Origin: Methanobacteriota archaeon
Lineage (GTDB): Archaea; Thermoplasmatota; Poseidoniia; Poseidoniales; Poseidoniaceae
Reading direction: 5' to 3'
Assembly (NCBI GenBank): GCA_002728035.1
Contig: PBUZ01000094.1
Location: 1-5,693, forward strand
DNA length: 5,693 nucleotides
Made by a program: the position numbers and the translations under genes. Below, one piece after another: positions 5,483 through 5,693 of the stretch; position 1 is the stretch's first letter; the number at the start of each line of letters is the position of its first letter. The notes below the pieces were generated by a model. The model ran no database searches, had not been told where the DNA came from, and saw only the letters and a list, made by a program, of their open reading frames with translations.

Positions 5483-5693
5483 CTTCAACCTGCACATCTT
5501 CGCCCACATGAAACCGCATAAGATCGGTAGCTATGACGATCGGGCCATCGTAGTCTTCACCAGTCATGGCCAAGACCTCTTCCTCTGTTAACGGCGGGAA
5601 GCCAGGGCGCCCTAGCAACACCATGTGCACGAGGACCGCGAGCTTAGGTCTGGATGCGGCAAAAATCTTTGCAGCTTGACGTGGAGTTGTATG
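5475..5693 (-). CDS. MBL-fold metallohydrolase (RNase Z / arylsulfatase-like), C-terminal fragment
   Basis: This frame is open from the right edge to a TGA at 5475-5477, giving the last 72 residues of a protein whose start lies beyond the window. It begins HTTPRQAAKIFAASRPKLAV and continues LVHMVLLG, then YDGPIVIATDLMRFHVG. The H-T-[TS]-P-x-Q-A motif followed by a 'P-K-L-A-V-L-x-H' strand and a 'YDGPxxxxxDLM' ending is how RNase Z-like and related metallo-beta-lactamase-fold hydrolases finish, and that motif His is normally a zinc ligand. It converges on the catabolic operon. Whether it belongs to the same pathway is unknown; MBL hydrolases near BKACE genes can serve as thioesterases or lactonases, but nothing here shows that. 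The fragment is cut by the window, not evidently broken. Confidence 0.8.
   Translation of the reverse strand, partial: HTTPRQAAKIFAASRPKLAVLVHMVLLGRPGFPPLTEEEVLAMTGEDYDGPIVIATDLMRFHVGEDVQVEGA

Overview
This window looks like chromosomal DNA from an alphaproteobacterium. A Rhodobacterales/Roseobacter-type marine bacterium is the best guess. The reasons are intermediate GC (around half, judged by eye), the gene families present, and a compact catabolic operon run by a divergent IclR-type regulator. This placement is an inference from gene content; no rRNA or marker gene is present.

Layout, left to right. Bases 1-197 hold no recognisable gene but contain a striking perfect 17-bp inverted repeat (77-93 / 159-175) enclosing a 99-bp element. 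An IclR-family regulator is on the minus strand (198-998). A short divergent intergenic region carries a 7-bp-arm palindrome, a candidate operator. A six-gene plus-strand cluster follows: a cyclase/KynB-like metal hydrolase (1085-1924), a small degenerate cupin (1985-2329), an SDR oxidoreductase (2333-3130), a 3-hydroxyacyl-CoA dehydrogenase-fold enzyme (3127-4053), a small two-helix membrane protein resembling only the C-terminal end of a LivM permease (4077-4346), and a beta-keto acid cleavage enzyme, BKACE/DUF849 (4351-5289). A terminator-like hairpin lies between the cyclase and the cupin. At the right edge, converging from the minus strand, is the C-terminal 72 residues of a metallo-beta-lactamase-fold hydrolase (5475-5693), which has no start codon inside the window. 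Its stop codon sits in another inverted repeat.

How the genes may work together (inference): the hydrolase opens a cyclic amide/lactone or cleaves an amide or ester. One or both of two unrelated NAD(P)-dependent dehydrogenases then oxidise a beta-hydroxy acid to a beta-keto acid. The BKACE condenses that acid with acetyl-CoA, releasing acetoacetate and a shortened acyl-CoA. This resembles L-carnitine catabolism (carnitine dehydrogenase plus dehydrocarnitine-cleaving BKACE). However, the added cyclase, cupin and SDR, and an Ile where the founding BKACE has its amine-binding Glu, point to a different and possibly undescribed substrate. The IclR protein is the likely substrate-responsive switch. 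The LivM-like scrap suggests that a branched-chain-amino-acid-type ABC importer once belonged to, or still neighbours, this pathway.
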